A stretch of 64,000 nucleotides of DNA from Globodera rostochiensis (lineage: Eukaryota; Nematoda; Chromadorea; Rhabditida; Heteroderidae): the NCBI GenBank assembly GCA_018350325.1, contig JAEVLN010000005.1:62001-126000 (forward strand). The letters run 5' to 3'. Within the stretch, counting starts at the first letter, position 1, and every line of letters begins with the position of its first letter. A program made the translations under genes and the position numbers. Of the stretch, positions 31,270-43,744 are shown in pieces. The notes below the pieces were generated by a model. That model saw only the letters and a list, made by a program, of their open reading frames with translations. It was not told the origin of the DNA and searched no databases.

Positions 31270-34200
31270 AATGAATAACAAATAAAATGTAAAATAAAAT
31301 AAACTTGGTGTCCTAAGACTGCTTTTTTACCATTGATATGTTCACCAATATTTTTATATTTAATCGCGTGATTGTTATTTAAATTTAATTAAACGACTCA
31401 TTTAATTGAGATTTTGACTAACACCAAAATTGCCTTTTCGTTCAAATTAAAATTCGTGAATTATTAATTCCACTTTTAATCCATTTTGTTCTCCACATTG
31501 CTTCTGAACATATTTAAATTCTCGCAGAATAAAGTATTAATAAAATGTAATTTTACAATAATTAATTTAGAATATGATTGCTAATTTGATGTAATTATTC
31601 AATATTGTATCAAAAAAGAATAAAACATAAATAACTATTTTTAATCAAACAAGGCATAATGAAATAAAAAAAGCAAATATTCTTTGGGCATGAATGCACA
31701 AGTTTTTTTTGGTAAAATGCAAAATAACCATAATTTTGAAATAATATAAAATTTTATTAGCTTTACCACATATACCTAAGCCAAAAGTAAAAAAATCAAA
31801 ACGCAAAATTTAAAATGGTAAAGAAAAAAAGAAAAAAAAGACACAAATAAGTCTTCCGGCTCATTTGACTAAACAAGGCGGCTAAAATTGAAAAAGTACA
31901 CCATGCATGCACAACTAATAAAAATAAAATTATTTATTTAATTATTTAAAAAATTATAATACGCTAAAGAATAGCATTACATGTTGTTGTGAATAAAATA
32001 AAATTTCAATTTGGTTGTTAGGCCCAACATTCATTCGTTGCAAAGATGAGCGTGATTTTTTTGCCTAAATTTTTGCATTAATTGAATTTTATGAGCAACT
32101 CTTCATTGCTTTAATTTTTAAATAAAGTATTATTTTTTCTGAAATAAAAAGCTCCGACTTGAGTGAAAAATTTAAATTGGCGTCATATAAGCAAATTTTT
32201 TATTTATTGATTTTGGTTATTAAATATTTTGATTAAAATTTTATTGTTTTTATTATTTTTTGTTAAAAATTTAATAATATATTATCAACAATTCTTGACT
32301 ATAATATTGAGCACATTGTTTATTGTTTATATAATTTAATTCGTAATTGAGTAACTTGTTTCATATTTAAATATTTTTTAATGCTAACAATAACAATATT
32401 CTTTAATTTTTATTTTGCAAAATATATTATTTTTTCCGACACCTCCCATCCTTGGGTCTCAAAACTTACTAACCGTACTTTATCGTCAACTTGTTTAGTC
32501 TTACGTATATGATCTGGACATGAGACCGTCCTCGAACAGAATTAAGTCATTTTTCAGGTTCAGTTCTATTTTGTTAAAATTAAATGTAATTTGCTATCAA
32601 CAGATTATCTTACAGTAACATTAATGACAGAAGCGCGCGAATATCCAGCAAATATTTGTTTGAGCTAAACAATTTAGATGCATCTTAAATGAGACTTGGG
32701 TAATTAGATCCTTTTGTAAATACCTGTGTTTTATCATCAGTTATCTTTATATAAGTGACGAAAAAAATTATTGTTTTAATTATTGGCAATTTTTTCAAAT
32801 GAAATTAAAATTATTAATTCTCCATCTATGATGGTCTGCATACAAATTGCCGTTTTTTAAATGGTTATAGTAATACTTTTACTTCTAAAAATGATTCCAT
32901 TTGTTAATTAATATGTTTTCTTAATGTTTTCCAAAGCGCGTGATAAATATTTTTATGTTTTGGTAAATTTTTCTTACATACGATTATTTTCTGCATTATG
33001 GCTTAACGTCTACGTTCAAAAATTGCTTTGGGATTCTTTTGTAATCGATACGTTAAAAGAAATTTGTCATTCATAAAAATTGTAAATTAATATATTTTTA
33101 ATTTTGTAAGAATTTTCAATACAAAGTTCTTGTAATAAACACATTTTTGTTCATTATTATTTATGATTTATTCCTCAATATTTTTATCGCACACTTTAAT
33201 TCAGCTAATGATACAGTCTTCAGTTGAAAATTTTGTTTTCTACCTTTAAAAACTTATTTAATTATCTCTGCTTATTCACCTCATTTAAATAGAAAAATAA
33301 ATTTATGTTTTATATTATTTTTACTCTTAACATGCGATGCATTTAAATCTACAAACTTTAAATGCCATGTTGCCGGTTCAGTATTTTATATTGCAAACAG
33401 CATAAAAACATTAAACCATTACTTGTTTTAATAATTTATTTTGTTGTACCTACTTATTATAAGCCCAAAAAAATTTTCGTAAATATCTAAGGAATTAGTT
33501 CTCTTAATATTTATTTTATTTTACAAATTGGTTTAACAGTTTTTTTTATTATATTAATACCACTCCTTTAAAATAGTGTTTCTTATATAATGCAAAGCTT
33601 TTCCTGTAGCAATAGTTTGAATAGACTAATTATTGAGAAATTATTTATGCTATTACTTGACTGTCACTCAAATGCATAAGCACTGTTTTGCTTTATATTT
33701 GCTTCATAATAGCATAATTGTGTACTCCGAAGAAAAAGTGCACCACTTAAATGCGATGTAAAATTTTTTTTTAATATTTCGACCAAACTCGCCAATATAC
33801 GTTTGTTATTAATTTATTCTAGATTTTTTAGGGTACGCTTTTAAGTAGCGATTAACGATTCTTTTAATCTTTTTTATATGAGAATAGTTACATTGTGTGT
33901 CAAATTTACGAATTTTTCTGTGGTTGTTCCCGCCTCCAGAATCACCAACCAAGCTTAATTTTTGTTATATTCTGTGGTTTCTTGATTTGATAATTTGTTT
34001 TATTTCCATAATTATTTTTTCAGTGATTATTTTTTTTGTTAAATTTTATAGGAAACGCAATAATCTTTTTTCATAAATATTTACACATTTTTATATTTAA
34101 ATTTTGATCGTATATTCCAGTTTTAGAAAATTCGCTGTAACTCTTTAGAATTATTTTTATATAATTTTAATTAATTTTTTAATTTCTTTAAATTGACGAA

Positions 34201-34420
34201 TGAATTGTTTAGATAATTAAAACCTTTGATGAGCTCTTAGGTTTACTGAATAAAACTGATGTTGATTTATCTAATAAACTTGGAAATTAGTTATTTTATG
34301 TGGGGGATTTTGTTTTTTAATTGTTGGTTTGCAGTAAAGTGAACGGAGAGGATGTTTACTTTGTTTTTGTTTTAAATAATTCGTATCTGGATTTAATTAA
34401 ATAAATATTTTCTGTTTGTA
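31270..34420. other. AT-rich spacer
   Basis: No strong gene. A 43-codon ATG ORF at 32381-32512 starts with a signal-peptide-like stretch, then SDTSHPWVSKLTNRT. T-rich composition makes the hydrophobic start unreliable. Confidence 0.4.
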
Positions 34421-34427
34421 TCGATAG

Positions 34428-34553
34428 ACTTTGTGTCGAACCGACCCCCTTGCCCTCATATTGCTCGCGGCCTTTACTTGACGAAGAACTTCAAGAGTGT
34501 GGTGATTTCTCCCCAACCACGCTTCATCTCCATGACATGCTGCCACCGCATAG
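34428..34553 (+). CDS. Strong exon-like island, unknown protein
   Basis: Acceptor TTTGTATCGATAG, 126 GC-rich nt, donor-like GTTTGG. In phase 1, 41 codons read FVSNRPPCPHIARGLYLTK... with about 70% G/C third positions. A second frame (CVEPTPLPSYCSRPLLDEE...) is equally open. The GC content against an AT desert and the flanking signals strongly suggest an exon. Identity unknown. Confidence 0.5.
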
Positions 34554-35733
34554 GTTTGGATTTCTTTGTTTAAATAAATTGTGTTAAACCGTGCTTAAAT
34601 CTCCAAGATGTTACCCAAATTTTTGAGTGAGTCAAATTTGTCTGTTAATATTTATTTTATGTTATATACTAATAATGTATAAATGCATTTATTTTTTTAC
34701 AGACTTTTAATAACCACGTAATAAACCGCTTGCAACTCAATTATTTTTATATGTTTCTTTAATTAATTTAGGTTTAAAATTTTAATTTGAACTTTTCCAT
34801 AATTTTTCATGGAAGACTTCTCTTTTATTAACTGCAAAACAGGTTCTAATTAATTAAATCAATTTATTATATCCAAAAATCCAATCATATTTAAAAACCT
34901 TGTTTACTCGTATCTTTTGAAAACTTTTTAGCTATTGTGATGTAGCTGCAACCAAAATTAAACAACATGGAAAGGTACAAAAATATCAAATTCTGGTTCT
35001 TTTAATATCTTCAAATTGGATATTTTATCATTAAAAAATATATTTACAACTAAGTTTTACAAATTAATTATTGGAACCTTTTATAAATATTCAACGGGAG
35101 TTTTAATTTTAAAACAATAAATTATAATTGAAATCTAGTATAATTTGTATATTGTATTCAAATTTGATTTTATTAATGTTAAAAATTTATTTTTGGTCGC
35201 ATTACTTTAATAATTTTAACATAGATAAAAATATTAATTCAGCGGAATTTTGTGTTTTAATTTTATGCAACGTTTAATTGTTTTTTTACTATTGCTTGGG
35301 TCCATCAAAATTAGTTCATTTGAACAGACTTCAATTCAATTACAAATTGATACTATTTTAAGTGTTTTAAAAAAATTTATTTTTGAATAATTCAACTCCT
35401 AGAAAGATTATTTTGTTTGTATTCTTCGTTTAATGGAAATGATTTAGTATTTTTGATGTATTAATAATTTGCAATTTATATTTAGCTGCATAGTTATTAA
35501 CATCCATTTTCTACGATTTGAGAAAGCTTTTTTCTTTTGTAATACATTTTTATTGGACTAATTATTTCGTTCTTTTAAATTCGTTAAAGTTTCAACTCCA
35601 ATATTTCCTTTTTTTGAAGGCGATGTACATAACACGTAGTAGCATATAGAATAAGTAATTTATTCATATTATTTTGTTGATTCTTTATTTTTTTTTTGAT
35701 AAATTTGCATATTTTATACGAATGCGTTTTAAG

Positions 35734-35779
35734 GACAAACACCCAACCCAGATCGCAGTTGGTTATTAAAGAGCTGTCG
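35734..35779 (+). CDS. Candidate short internal exon
   Basis: Acceptor ATGCGTTTTAAG, 46 nt, donor GTAATA. One phase reads TNTQPRSQLVIKELS into the donor. Another reads DKHPTQIAVGY and stops. Confidence 0.35.
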
Positions 35780-35807
35780 GTAATAAAAATTTAGATTTTT
35801 TTAAAGT

Positions 35808-36089
35808 GTGCTTTTTTATTACATAAATCTTTTAAGAATTTTTATTTGTTATTTTAAAAAAAATAAAAAATTTCACGTGTGGCGAATGTGTTTTATGCCA
35901 ATACATTTGCCGTTGCATGCTCGCCGCAGTAAAACACCTCCTCACGACATTGCGGGTGCCAATTGCGGCCACAGTTCTTTGTGGTACAACGAGCGATCGG
36001 TCATGTGTGGATGGCTTTGTCGCGTCCGTGCACTTTTTAATTTTGTACTAATCGGCAAGGCAGACGTGGCATACGTAGAGACCTTCTAA
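35808..36089 (+). CDS. GC-rich coding-like island (93-codon frame)
   Basis: Positions 35875-36089 are strikingly GC-rich and open. The longest frame contains RSKTPPHDIAGANCGHSSLW and ends VAYVETF, TAA. A second plus frame is Cys-rich (CGECVLCQYICRC), and the minus strand has 51 open codons (MTDRSLYHKELWPQ inside). It is probably coding, but third-position bias does not decide the frame. Confidence 0.4.
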   Translation: MLFYYINLLRIFICYFKKNKKFHVWRMCFMPIHLPLHARRSKTPPHDIAGANCGHSSLWYNERSVMCGWLCRVRALFNFVLIGKADVAYVETF

Positions 36090-36099
36090 TTTATTAGGG

Positions 36100-38160
36100 T
36101 TTTAATAATTTCTATTTTATTGGGCTTAATTTTTATAAAATAATTTTTTTGGTCTAAGAATTATTTTTAACATTAATTTAAAAATCAGTTGTACACATTT
36201 GGTAACTTAGAATAAAATTAGTGGGCAACGAAACATAATGTAATTATTTTTATTAAGTATAATTCCTTCTTTTTTATTTATTTATCTTATTTTACAGATA
36301 ATTTTCTAATTTTGAGGAGCATTTTTTTCTTGTATGTTGCTTTTTTTGACACACAATGGCATTTAGTTAATATTGTTTAAATCAAAAATAATCAACACCA
36401 TTATTTTAATATTTATTGCTAAATTGCTGTTTATCATTTCCCATTCTCAAACAGATAAATAAAACTTAAATGGCAAAAAGGCAAGATGCAGTGCTGCATA
36501 TAAAGTTTAAATTAATAACAAAAATGCTTTATTAAATATATTAGTCCGGCATACAAAATGTAAATTATATTATACAAGGGTGTTCGGCCATAAGAAAATT
36601 GCACACAGCGAGAAGGTTTAATTTTGAAAGATGAAATATCTTCTATAATATGCAAATGATTTTTAATTTTTAATATGCAGTTTGTTTTTAAATAAACTAA
36701 TATAATGTTTGTGATATAAAAGTAAACAAACCACCAATTATAAGAAAATGAATTTTTCCTATAGAAAACAATTGCAACTCTTATGAAAATCAACTAAAAT
36801 AAATACATACTGTCCAATCCAACGGCAAAGTTATTGAACTGAATAAACGACTCAAACGCATGAATATAAAAATTTTATTAAAACCAAACCATACAACAAA
36901 AAAAAATCTATTAGACAATAAATATCTTACAATATTAATAAATTAATTCAAAATATAAGATAAGTATCAAGAGAGGATATTCTGTGTTTTAATAATAATA
37001 TAAATCACCATTTTAAAAATAGAAATATACGAGTCGCGGTTAGCAAATGTTTCGCAAAATTTAAATTTAATTAAAAAGAAACAAACACAATAAAAAATAT
37101 TAAACACAGGTGCATTCAGCATTTTGTAAATTAAACAAATTTCTTTTCTAAAAAATGGAACTTTATCGTTCATTTACATCGCTTGCTGCATAATGCAAGA
37201 GGGGGCCAACGAAAACACAAAGTTGAATTTAAAGGCTACTAAGTTCATAATTTTACTTAAATAATGAAAAAAATGAAACGCAAAATCAACAATTGATTAT
37301 TTTTTTAATCTTTGAATTTATACCAATTAAATGGGGAAAAAATTCGGTATAATCATATTATTTGAGTACAGTATTAATTAATGGTAGTTTATTATTTATT
37401 GGTGTTGTTATTCCAATTACATCGCATCTCTGTTTAAATTTACCGGCTGGTTAAACTACTTTTTAATAAATATAATTTGTATGATATAAGTGTTAAGAAC
37501 AACTTTTTTTTGCTAAATTTTTTGTATTCATAATAAAAAAATAATAAAGGTAATTTGTTATGATTTTCTTCTCGTTTGTAAATTTTAAATTAGGGTTTAC
37601 AATATAACAAGATCAGCAGTTTATATGTTTTCTGAAGTCTTCATCCGTCCTCTCATTATATCGACAACCATGACCTTGGTAGCACGACTACAATTTTTTT
37701 AATTTTTAGCAATTTAATTTAATTTTTTTGTAAAATATAGTGTGGGTTGTATTAATAATGAATCGTCGGTTGACGCATTATAGCTTTTTAAATTAGCATC
37801 TCATTTACTTTAGCATTTAGTAATTTCATAATTTATTCACTAACGATTTTAAAGATCAAACTTATTTTTATAACTTAGATTAAGATTTTACAAATATAAA
37901 TAGATAATATTAGTGGTTTTTACATATCGCGTTTTTTATTATTGGTTTTGAAACATTTATAACCATCCGACCCCTTTTCCCAAAAGGTTTCACCAAAAGT
38001 ATGGTGGGGTAGTACCAGATCCAGCAGCAAAAATATGGCAAGCTTGAAAAAAAACGCACCACGGTAAAAAATTTTGAGTAAAAATTTCTGTTGCTTATAT
38101 TATTTTTAATACAATAATACATACAATAGATAGATTTTTTGATTTATCATTTTTCTTAAA
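36100..38160. other. AT-rich spacer
   Basis: Unsupported frames at 36512-36793 (-), 36967-37173 (-) and 37910-38122 (-). A GC-richer stretch at 37635-37690 begins with an ATG frame of 25 codons. No gene called. Confidence 0.4.
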
Positions 38161-38161
38161 G

Positions 38162-38324
38162 TTCTCTAACAATATTCGATTTCTATTTACACAAAAATAT
38201 AAACCGAGACAAGATCCCTCAAAACTGTACTAGCTCTTTAATGGTTCCACAAGCTGCCGAAAAGCACGAAACTTTTTATGATTTACAACCAGCCAAATCT
38301 GATACGGAGCCTTTTTATTTTTAG
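38162..38324 (+). CDS. Candidate terminal exon, acidic tail
   Basis: A polypyrimidine acceptor (CATTTTTCTTAAAG) is followed by 53 codons to TAG 38322-38324. The second half reads MVPQAAEKHETFYDLQPAKS and ends DTEPFYF. The composition is neither the hydrophobic pattern of T-rich DNA nor K/N-rich, which favours true coding. No family recognised. Confidence 0.5.
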
Positions 38325-38518
38325 ATGAAGCATTCCCCTAGATGAAAATAGTAAAATTTAATCCCTTTATTGATTTTGCTTGTCTAGATTTCAATTGAAA
38401 TTGCAATTATAGATATTTGTATAAAACTTTAGTTTCCAGCTATATTTATTTTTTTACCATTTCGATTTTAAAAGTGTTTTTCTTTTTTTGTTAACAAAAA
38501 ATGGTTATCTCAGCGACG

Positions 38519-38561
38519 AGCATATGGGTTAATACATATTTATATAGTGATATGCTCGTAT
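38519..38561. repeat. Short inverted repeat
   Basis: CGAGCATAT and ATATGCTCG form perfect 9-bp arms around an AT-rich loop. Confidence 0.6.
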
Positions 38562-39110
38562 CTCTCTCTATGAGCAAATAGATCAAATTTGGTTGCGATA
38601 ATGATAAATAATCGCGAAATTTATTATTAAATTTAATATATTATTGAACATTTGAATAATTTATATTTAATTACAATTTATTTTTCTTTAATTTTATAGA
38701 CGCAAATATTATCAGTTTAGAGAATTATATGATAAAACTTAAGTCATTATTTCTTTTTTAACTTTGTATTTTGTTGCGTAACTTTGTAGAAGTTAAAAAC
38801 CACGTTCTATTTGTGAATGATTTACATCCTCCTCATATGTTTCAAGTTGAGTTAGGTTTGGTTTACTTGAAGTATATAATTATACCATTTTTTAAAGCTT
38901 GAAAATTATGAATTAAACAATATGAATTAATCCTTTTTTAATTTGATTTTAATTTATTTGAATATTTTATGTTTTTTTGGTATAAAAATTCTTTAGAAAA
39001 CATAAAGATCGAATAAATATTAAATAAACAGAAATACATTGCCGAAATAAACATTAATCAATGCTAATCACAATTGTTTTTATGTTTTGATTAATATTAT
39101 TTTAAAATTT

Positions 39111-39179
39111 TTACTTTAATATGTCGAATTTATGGTGAGCTTCCCGTCCGCCAGTGGGGATTACTGCCGTCGAGAAGCA
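39111..39179 (-). CDS. Candidate terminal exon (minus)
   Basis: A textbook acceptor (TTTATTCTGGTTTCAG) followed in phase 0 by 22 codons (CFSTAVIPTGGREAHHKFD...) to TAA 39111-39113. Another phase reads LLDGSNPHWRTGSSP and stops. A plus-strand ATG frame of 20 codons overlaps. Confidence 0.45.
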   Translation of the reverse strand, partial: CFSTAVIPTGGREAHHKFDILK

Positions 39180-39380
39180 CTGAAACCAGAATAAATGATG
39201 TACTTTAAAGACTCAATTTTAATAAAAAAGATAATATTTGTATCGGTTTTCCTTTATTAACATCTATTATTTTACATCTTAAATCTAATGTTTTGCGTTT
39301 ATAAATTTTTTGTTTTAATTTATTTATTTTTATTATAAAACTGCTGCTTTTATATTGTATTTTCCTTAATAAATGTTATC

Positions 39381-39560
39381 TTAATTATACAACATACCAC
39401 CGCAAACCAGAATGCATATCTGTGGTAAAATAAGCATGATTCTGGCTCTTTTTTCGGCGCGTGTTTTCTTCAGTTCCGTCTTGATGCGCTCGGATTTTAA
39501 TTTATTATGAGCCTTTTTGTTATTTCTATTGATGTGACTTAAGCATTCAAAATCTTTGCA
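39381..39560 (-). CDS. Coding fragment: basic helix then hydrophobic end
   Basis: 59 codons to TAA 39381-39383. A highly charged helix (KLKSERIKTELKKTRAEKRA) leads into RIMLILPQICILVC. The charged part is GC-rich at third positions, so it is unlikely to be chance. The basic loop before a hydrophobic helix resembles the join of a cytoplasmic loop and membrane helix, but no family is assigned and no acceptor is obvious. Confidence 0.45.
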   Translation of the reverse strand, partial: CKDFECLSHINRNNKKAHNKLKSERIKTELKKTRAEKRARIMLILPQICILVCGGMLYN

Positions 39561-39581
39561 TCAATTTTTATTATGTTTATT

Positions 39582-39665
39582 GATAATAAGGTCAGCAGAG
39601 AAATTAAGGCTGATATTAAATATTTACTAGATCAAAATATTATAAGGGTAAAATTTTTTTTCTAA
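39582..39665 (+). pseudogene. Possible decayed Ty3/Gypsy reverse-transcriptase snippet
   Basis: The frame reads REIKADIKYLLDQNIIR, matching the E[IV]xxxIxxLLxxxIIR pattern at the start of Gypsy RT domains. The expected following motif is absent and the frame soon stops. Very short. Confidence 0.3.
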
Positions 39666-40234
39666 AATCTAATGGCCAACCCGCGACAAAGCGTTTCTGT
39701 GCCAGCTTGGTAGGCATTTTACTCTTAAAAATAATTTAGGGTGTATAATTATTGTCAATTATATATTTTTATTTGCTTATCTTTAAATGCATAATAATTT
39801 ATTTTTAAACCCAATAAAAAAAAGTAATTAAAAATTTTTTTTCCTAATGCGAAACTCGGCAGTTGTAAATAGAAATGTATGAATATGAATATTTATTTAT
39901 TTATTTTTAAATGAATTTTATTTTTAATATATATTTTTTCCATAAGTAAAAACAATTATTAATAATAATTGATAATTAATTAGCAGAGTCGATAAAGTTA
40001 ATGAAATAACAAGCGTTGTTAGAGCACCAGAAATTTATTAAATTATTTGCTCAGCTTTGTCTAAGATTGTTATTTAAAATTTAGCAATAGATTAGAATTC
40101 GTGTAATTTATTTTAATTTTACTTTGTCTGATCACGCAAAGGAAGATATTTTAGAAAAAAGAAAAAAAGGGTTTTTGCTTATATATTTTAAAAATTAATC
40201 ATTTAATAAAAATTTACTAATTTTAGTTTTATTA

Positions 40235-40411
40235 ATGGACTCAGGTGCCTTTTATCTGCCCATTCGCCGGCAAATTCGCAAATGGACATCATCCGGCGTA
40301 TTCAATTTCTTTTATGAATTGTGTTTGTTTTGTAATCTTAAAATTCTATTATTTATAATAAAATCATTTTTATTTTTTATCATTGCATTCGATTGTTTTA
40401 TAGATCATTAA
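40235..40411 (+). CDS. 58-codon ORF with GC-rich start
   Basis: ATG 40235, shortly after an ATTTTAG acceptor-like site. MDSGAFYLPIRRQIRKWTSS is GC-rich. The remainder is hydrophobic as expected of T-rich DNA, so the exon probably ends earlier. Unrecognised. Confidence 0.4.
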   Translation: MDSGAFYLPIRRQIRKWTSSGVFNFFYELCLFCNLKILLFIIKSFLFFIIAFDCFIDH

Positions 40412-41291
40412 TTGGGTTTTTTAATTTCTCTGTTTATCATTTAATATTTTTGTGTTAGATAATTGGAATTATCTTCAGTTTTCAATTAGTCAGATAATCA
40501 AATTTTTTTATAATAGTTCAAATAATTTAATGTGCAACAAAGTTGTATAAATTAACTTTATCTAAAATTACTTATAGTTTTACTCTTATTTTATGTTGGT
40601 TATAAAAAAATATGTGTACCGAGTATTTTAATGAAAGCCGTTATTAATTTTTTTAAATTTGATTACAATTGTCTTCAGATTAGTTTATTTTTCAACAATT
40701 TAAAATCATTCCTGCTTGGGGCGAATTAGACATGCCTCATTCTTGTTGCTGGTGTTTTTTATTAATATATCAGAATTCTTAAACTATTTTGTTTCGCAAA
40801 TAATAAATCATTTACATTTTTAATTCATTTTGATTATTTTTTAACTTATGCGTTAATGCTTAACTTTTTTAGGTTGAACGTCTTATTAACCTATTTTTGA
40901 GTGTTGTCATTTTATTAACATTAGTTTTTAAATCATTTGATTTGTATTTAGTGTGCAAAAAAGTCTGTTTATTGTTCTCCGCCGTAGCGTTCTGCATGTT
41001 TATACTTTAATTTAAGATAAAATTTAATTCTATAAAGTAAATAGCTCGTTTATAGGTATCGATTTAATACAAACTTTACTCGTTGAATTTACTGAACTTT
41101 TTAGATATGTTTATAACAATTAAAGAAGCTTTGCGATTCATTTTTATTTCTTAAGCAATCTAAGCGTCAGGTTGGCTTTTAAAAAATTGCACAATGTTGA
41201 ATATGCATTAAAGGTTGTTTGAAAATTCGTTTACTTTTTTAGCTGAAGTGGCGAGTAAATTTCAAGATTAAATATTTGAGGAGCTGAGATT

Positions 41292-42158
41292 TTAGAGTAA
41301 TTAGCTCATCAACGCACCCAATCTATTAATTTTTTAGTTACTTTTTTGAACATTTATTTTTTGAACAAATTGTGTGCTAAAAATAGTGTCAGACGGTTAG
41401 AGTAATTTGGTCATCAACGCACCCCATCTATTAATTTTTTAGTTACTTTTTTGAAGAAGAAATAGTGTGCTAAAAAGAGAGAGTCAGACGGTTAGAGTAA
41501 TTTGGTCATCAATGCACCCCATCTAATATTTTTTTAGTTCTGTGCTAAAAAGAGAGAGTCAGACGGTTAGAGTAATTTGGTCATCGACGCACCCCATCTA
41601 ATAATTTTTTAGTTACTTTTTTGAACATTTTATTTTTTGAATAAATAGTGTGCTAAAAAGAAGAGTCAGACGGTTAGAGTAATTTGGTCATAAACGCACC
41701 CCATCTAATATTTTTTTAGTTACTTTTTTAAAATTTTATTTTTTGAAGAAATAGTGTGCTAAAAAGAGAGAGTCAGAGACGGTTAGAGTAATTTGGTCAT
41801 CAACGCACCCCATCTAATAATTTTTTAGTTACTTTTTTGAACATTTTATTTTTTGAAGAAATAGTGTGCTAAAAAGAGAGAGTCAGACGGTTAGAATAAT
41901 TTTGTCATCAACGCACCCCATCTAATAATTTTTTAGTTACTTTTTGAACATTTTATTTGTTGAAGAAATAGTGTGCCAAGAGAGAGAGTCAGACGGTTAG
42001 AGTAATTTGGTCATCAACGCACCCCATCTAATAATTTTTTAGTTACTTTTTTGAACATTTTATTTTTTGTAGAAATAGTGTGCTAAAAAGAGAGAGTCAG
42101 ACGGTTAGAGTAATTTGGTCATCAACGCACCCCATCTAATAATTTTTTAGTTACTTTT
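41292..42158. repeat. Minisatellite array, nine units of about 107 bp
   Basis: AGACGGTTAG recurs at 41391, 41486, 41561, 41668, 41777, 41885, 41991 and 42099. Spacing settles to 106-109 after two shorter early units. Each unit includes GGTCATCAACGCACCCCATC, a TTTTTTAGTTACTTTT tract and GTGTGCTAAAAAGAGAGAG. The left units are most diverged. Confidence 0.96.
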
Positions 42159-42366
42159 AAAAAGACTCAAATTTAAAATTAGTATTTTTACTAAACCAGA
42201 TAACTGTTATCTCGTTAAAATAACATAAACAACTTTATTTTAAGCAAATTATTAATTCAACGCCAAGCAATAATCTCACATATTTGAAAACATGGACATC
42301 ATTATATCCACATAATCTAGACACATAAAGCGTAAGCTTAATTAATTATAAACTATTTCTTAACAA

Positions 42367-42477
42367 TTAGCAATTATGCGGGGGACCATGAATTAACTGG
42401 CGAATCTGGCTAAAAGCAGCACGGCTTTCAAAAGCTTTCGTTGCTAAACATTCTGTCGACCGCGATTTAAGCTTAAA
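42367..42477 (-). CDS. Candidate terminal exon (minus)
   Basis: Acceptor GCCGAGGTTTAG, then in phase 0 36 codons to TAA 42367-42369, reading FKLKSRSTECLATKAFESRA then FSQIRQLIHGPPHNC. Balanced composition and the only stop upstream is the acceptor TAG itself. Unknown function. Confidence 0.45.
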   Translation of the reverse strand, partial: FKLKSRSTECLATKAFESRAAFSQIRQLIHGPPHNC

Positions 42478-42479
42478 CT

Positions 42480-43620
42480 AAACCTCGGCTCTAGTGTTGA
42501 TAAATTTTGGCTACATTGGTTTTTATTTTTAGTAACACATAGTTTGGCAAATATTTTATTAAATATATTTTAATGCATATTATATTTTATAAATACAAAT
42601 TAGTTTAGGTATATGCTGTTTTTTACTCTTATAAGGACATTTTCTTAAAATAAATTTTTAAAGGGATTTTGTTTCTATTAAATCTGCTTTTGAATAACAA
42701 ATTTTTCATTTCCATTATTTATCGTTTCAAACAAAAAACATAACTTTAAGTAGTTAAGAAATCTTTAATTTTATAAGAAAATGATTAAGCTTTCTGCATG
42801 CCAAAAAATACAATTTTTCAATTGTAGCACAATGTTAATAAGAAGAATAAATAGGTAATATTTGTTTATAAAAGGTCTCGGTTGCATCGATTTATTATTT
42901 TATTGATTTAAAAAATATTTTGCGACACCGGACAAACGAATTTTGGTTGCTCTAATTACCAGCCCAAAGAGCAAATAATGTGTTTCGGGTGATTTTGGCG
43001 CTGATCATATGATCCATATTACCGGTACCATTTTAATATTGCCAGTGAGGAATAAAAGCAAACCTGACCTTTTCAATTAATACAAAGTAAAAAACCTGTT
43101 CATATTGTTAAATTTAATTTATGTTAATAATTATTTCTTCTGTTTAATTTTAATAAAATATATATTAAGTTCTGCTATTTGTTTTTTTGAATAAATATGT
43201 TGTATGTGATTTAAAATGAATTATTTTTATTTATTTGTTTTTGTTGTATTTTTATTAAAAAATTGTATATTAAGTTTTATTCACGAAACCGACCGGGGTA
43301 CGATTAGATTAATTAGGTCATTTGTTTTCTGTTGTTAACTTTTAGCAAAATTATTTATACAAAGAGGTGTTCTAGATTTAGGTTCAAGATTGATCATTTA
43401 ATAAATAATTGGGTAAGAATTTTTGATATGTTATGTATTAATGCGTGATGTCATAAAAAAATACAATTTTATAATCTTTCTATCTGTTTGTTTCATAAAT
43501 TTCTAATATATTCTTTAGACGGGTTTTCTATTTTTTATATTCTATTTAGATTAAAGACATCATTTGTGGCTATTTGGTTGAGTTTCTTGTCATGCACAAT
43601 AAATTAATTTTTTAAATTTC
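42480..43620. other. AT-rich spacer
   Basis: A GC-richer patch at 42925-43070 has short open frames on both strands and the palindrome GATCATATGATC near 43004. No gene called. Confidence 0.4.
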
Positions 43621-43624
43621 TTTT

Positions 43625-43744
43625 ATGATGTTGGGCAACATATTTATGTGTCTTTGCTCCGAAGTCGATTTAGAGTATGACCTCGATGCAGATGTTCATC
43701 ACCGTTGCATATCACTCTCGATTATTAAAAAGTTAGGCACGTAA
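43625..43744 (+). CDS. 39-codon ORF, acidic centre
   Basis: A tandem ATG start, then LGNIFMCLCSEVDLEYDLDA and a short basic end, TAA 43742-43744. The Asp/Glu-rich centre in AT-rich DNA is not a composition artefact. It could be an exon or a small protein. Confidence 0.35.
   Translation: MMLGNIFMCLCSEVDLEYDLDADVHHRCISLSIIKKLGT

Noticed and set aside
36512..38122. Three minus-strand ORFs of 68-93 codons
   Set aside because: AT-rich, no splice or start support, and length within chance expectation for this window.
41292..42158. CRISPR array
   Set aside because: The whole unit, not a short repeat with unique spacers, is reiterated, and the context is eukaryotic.
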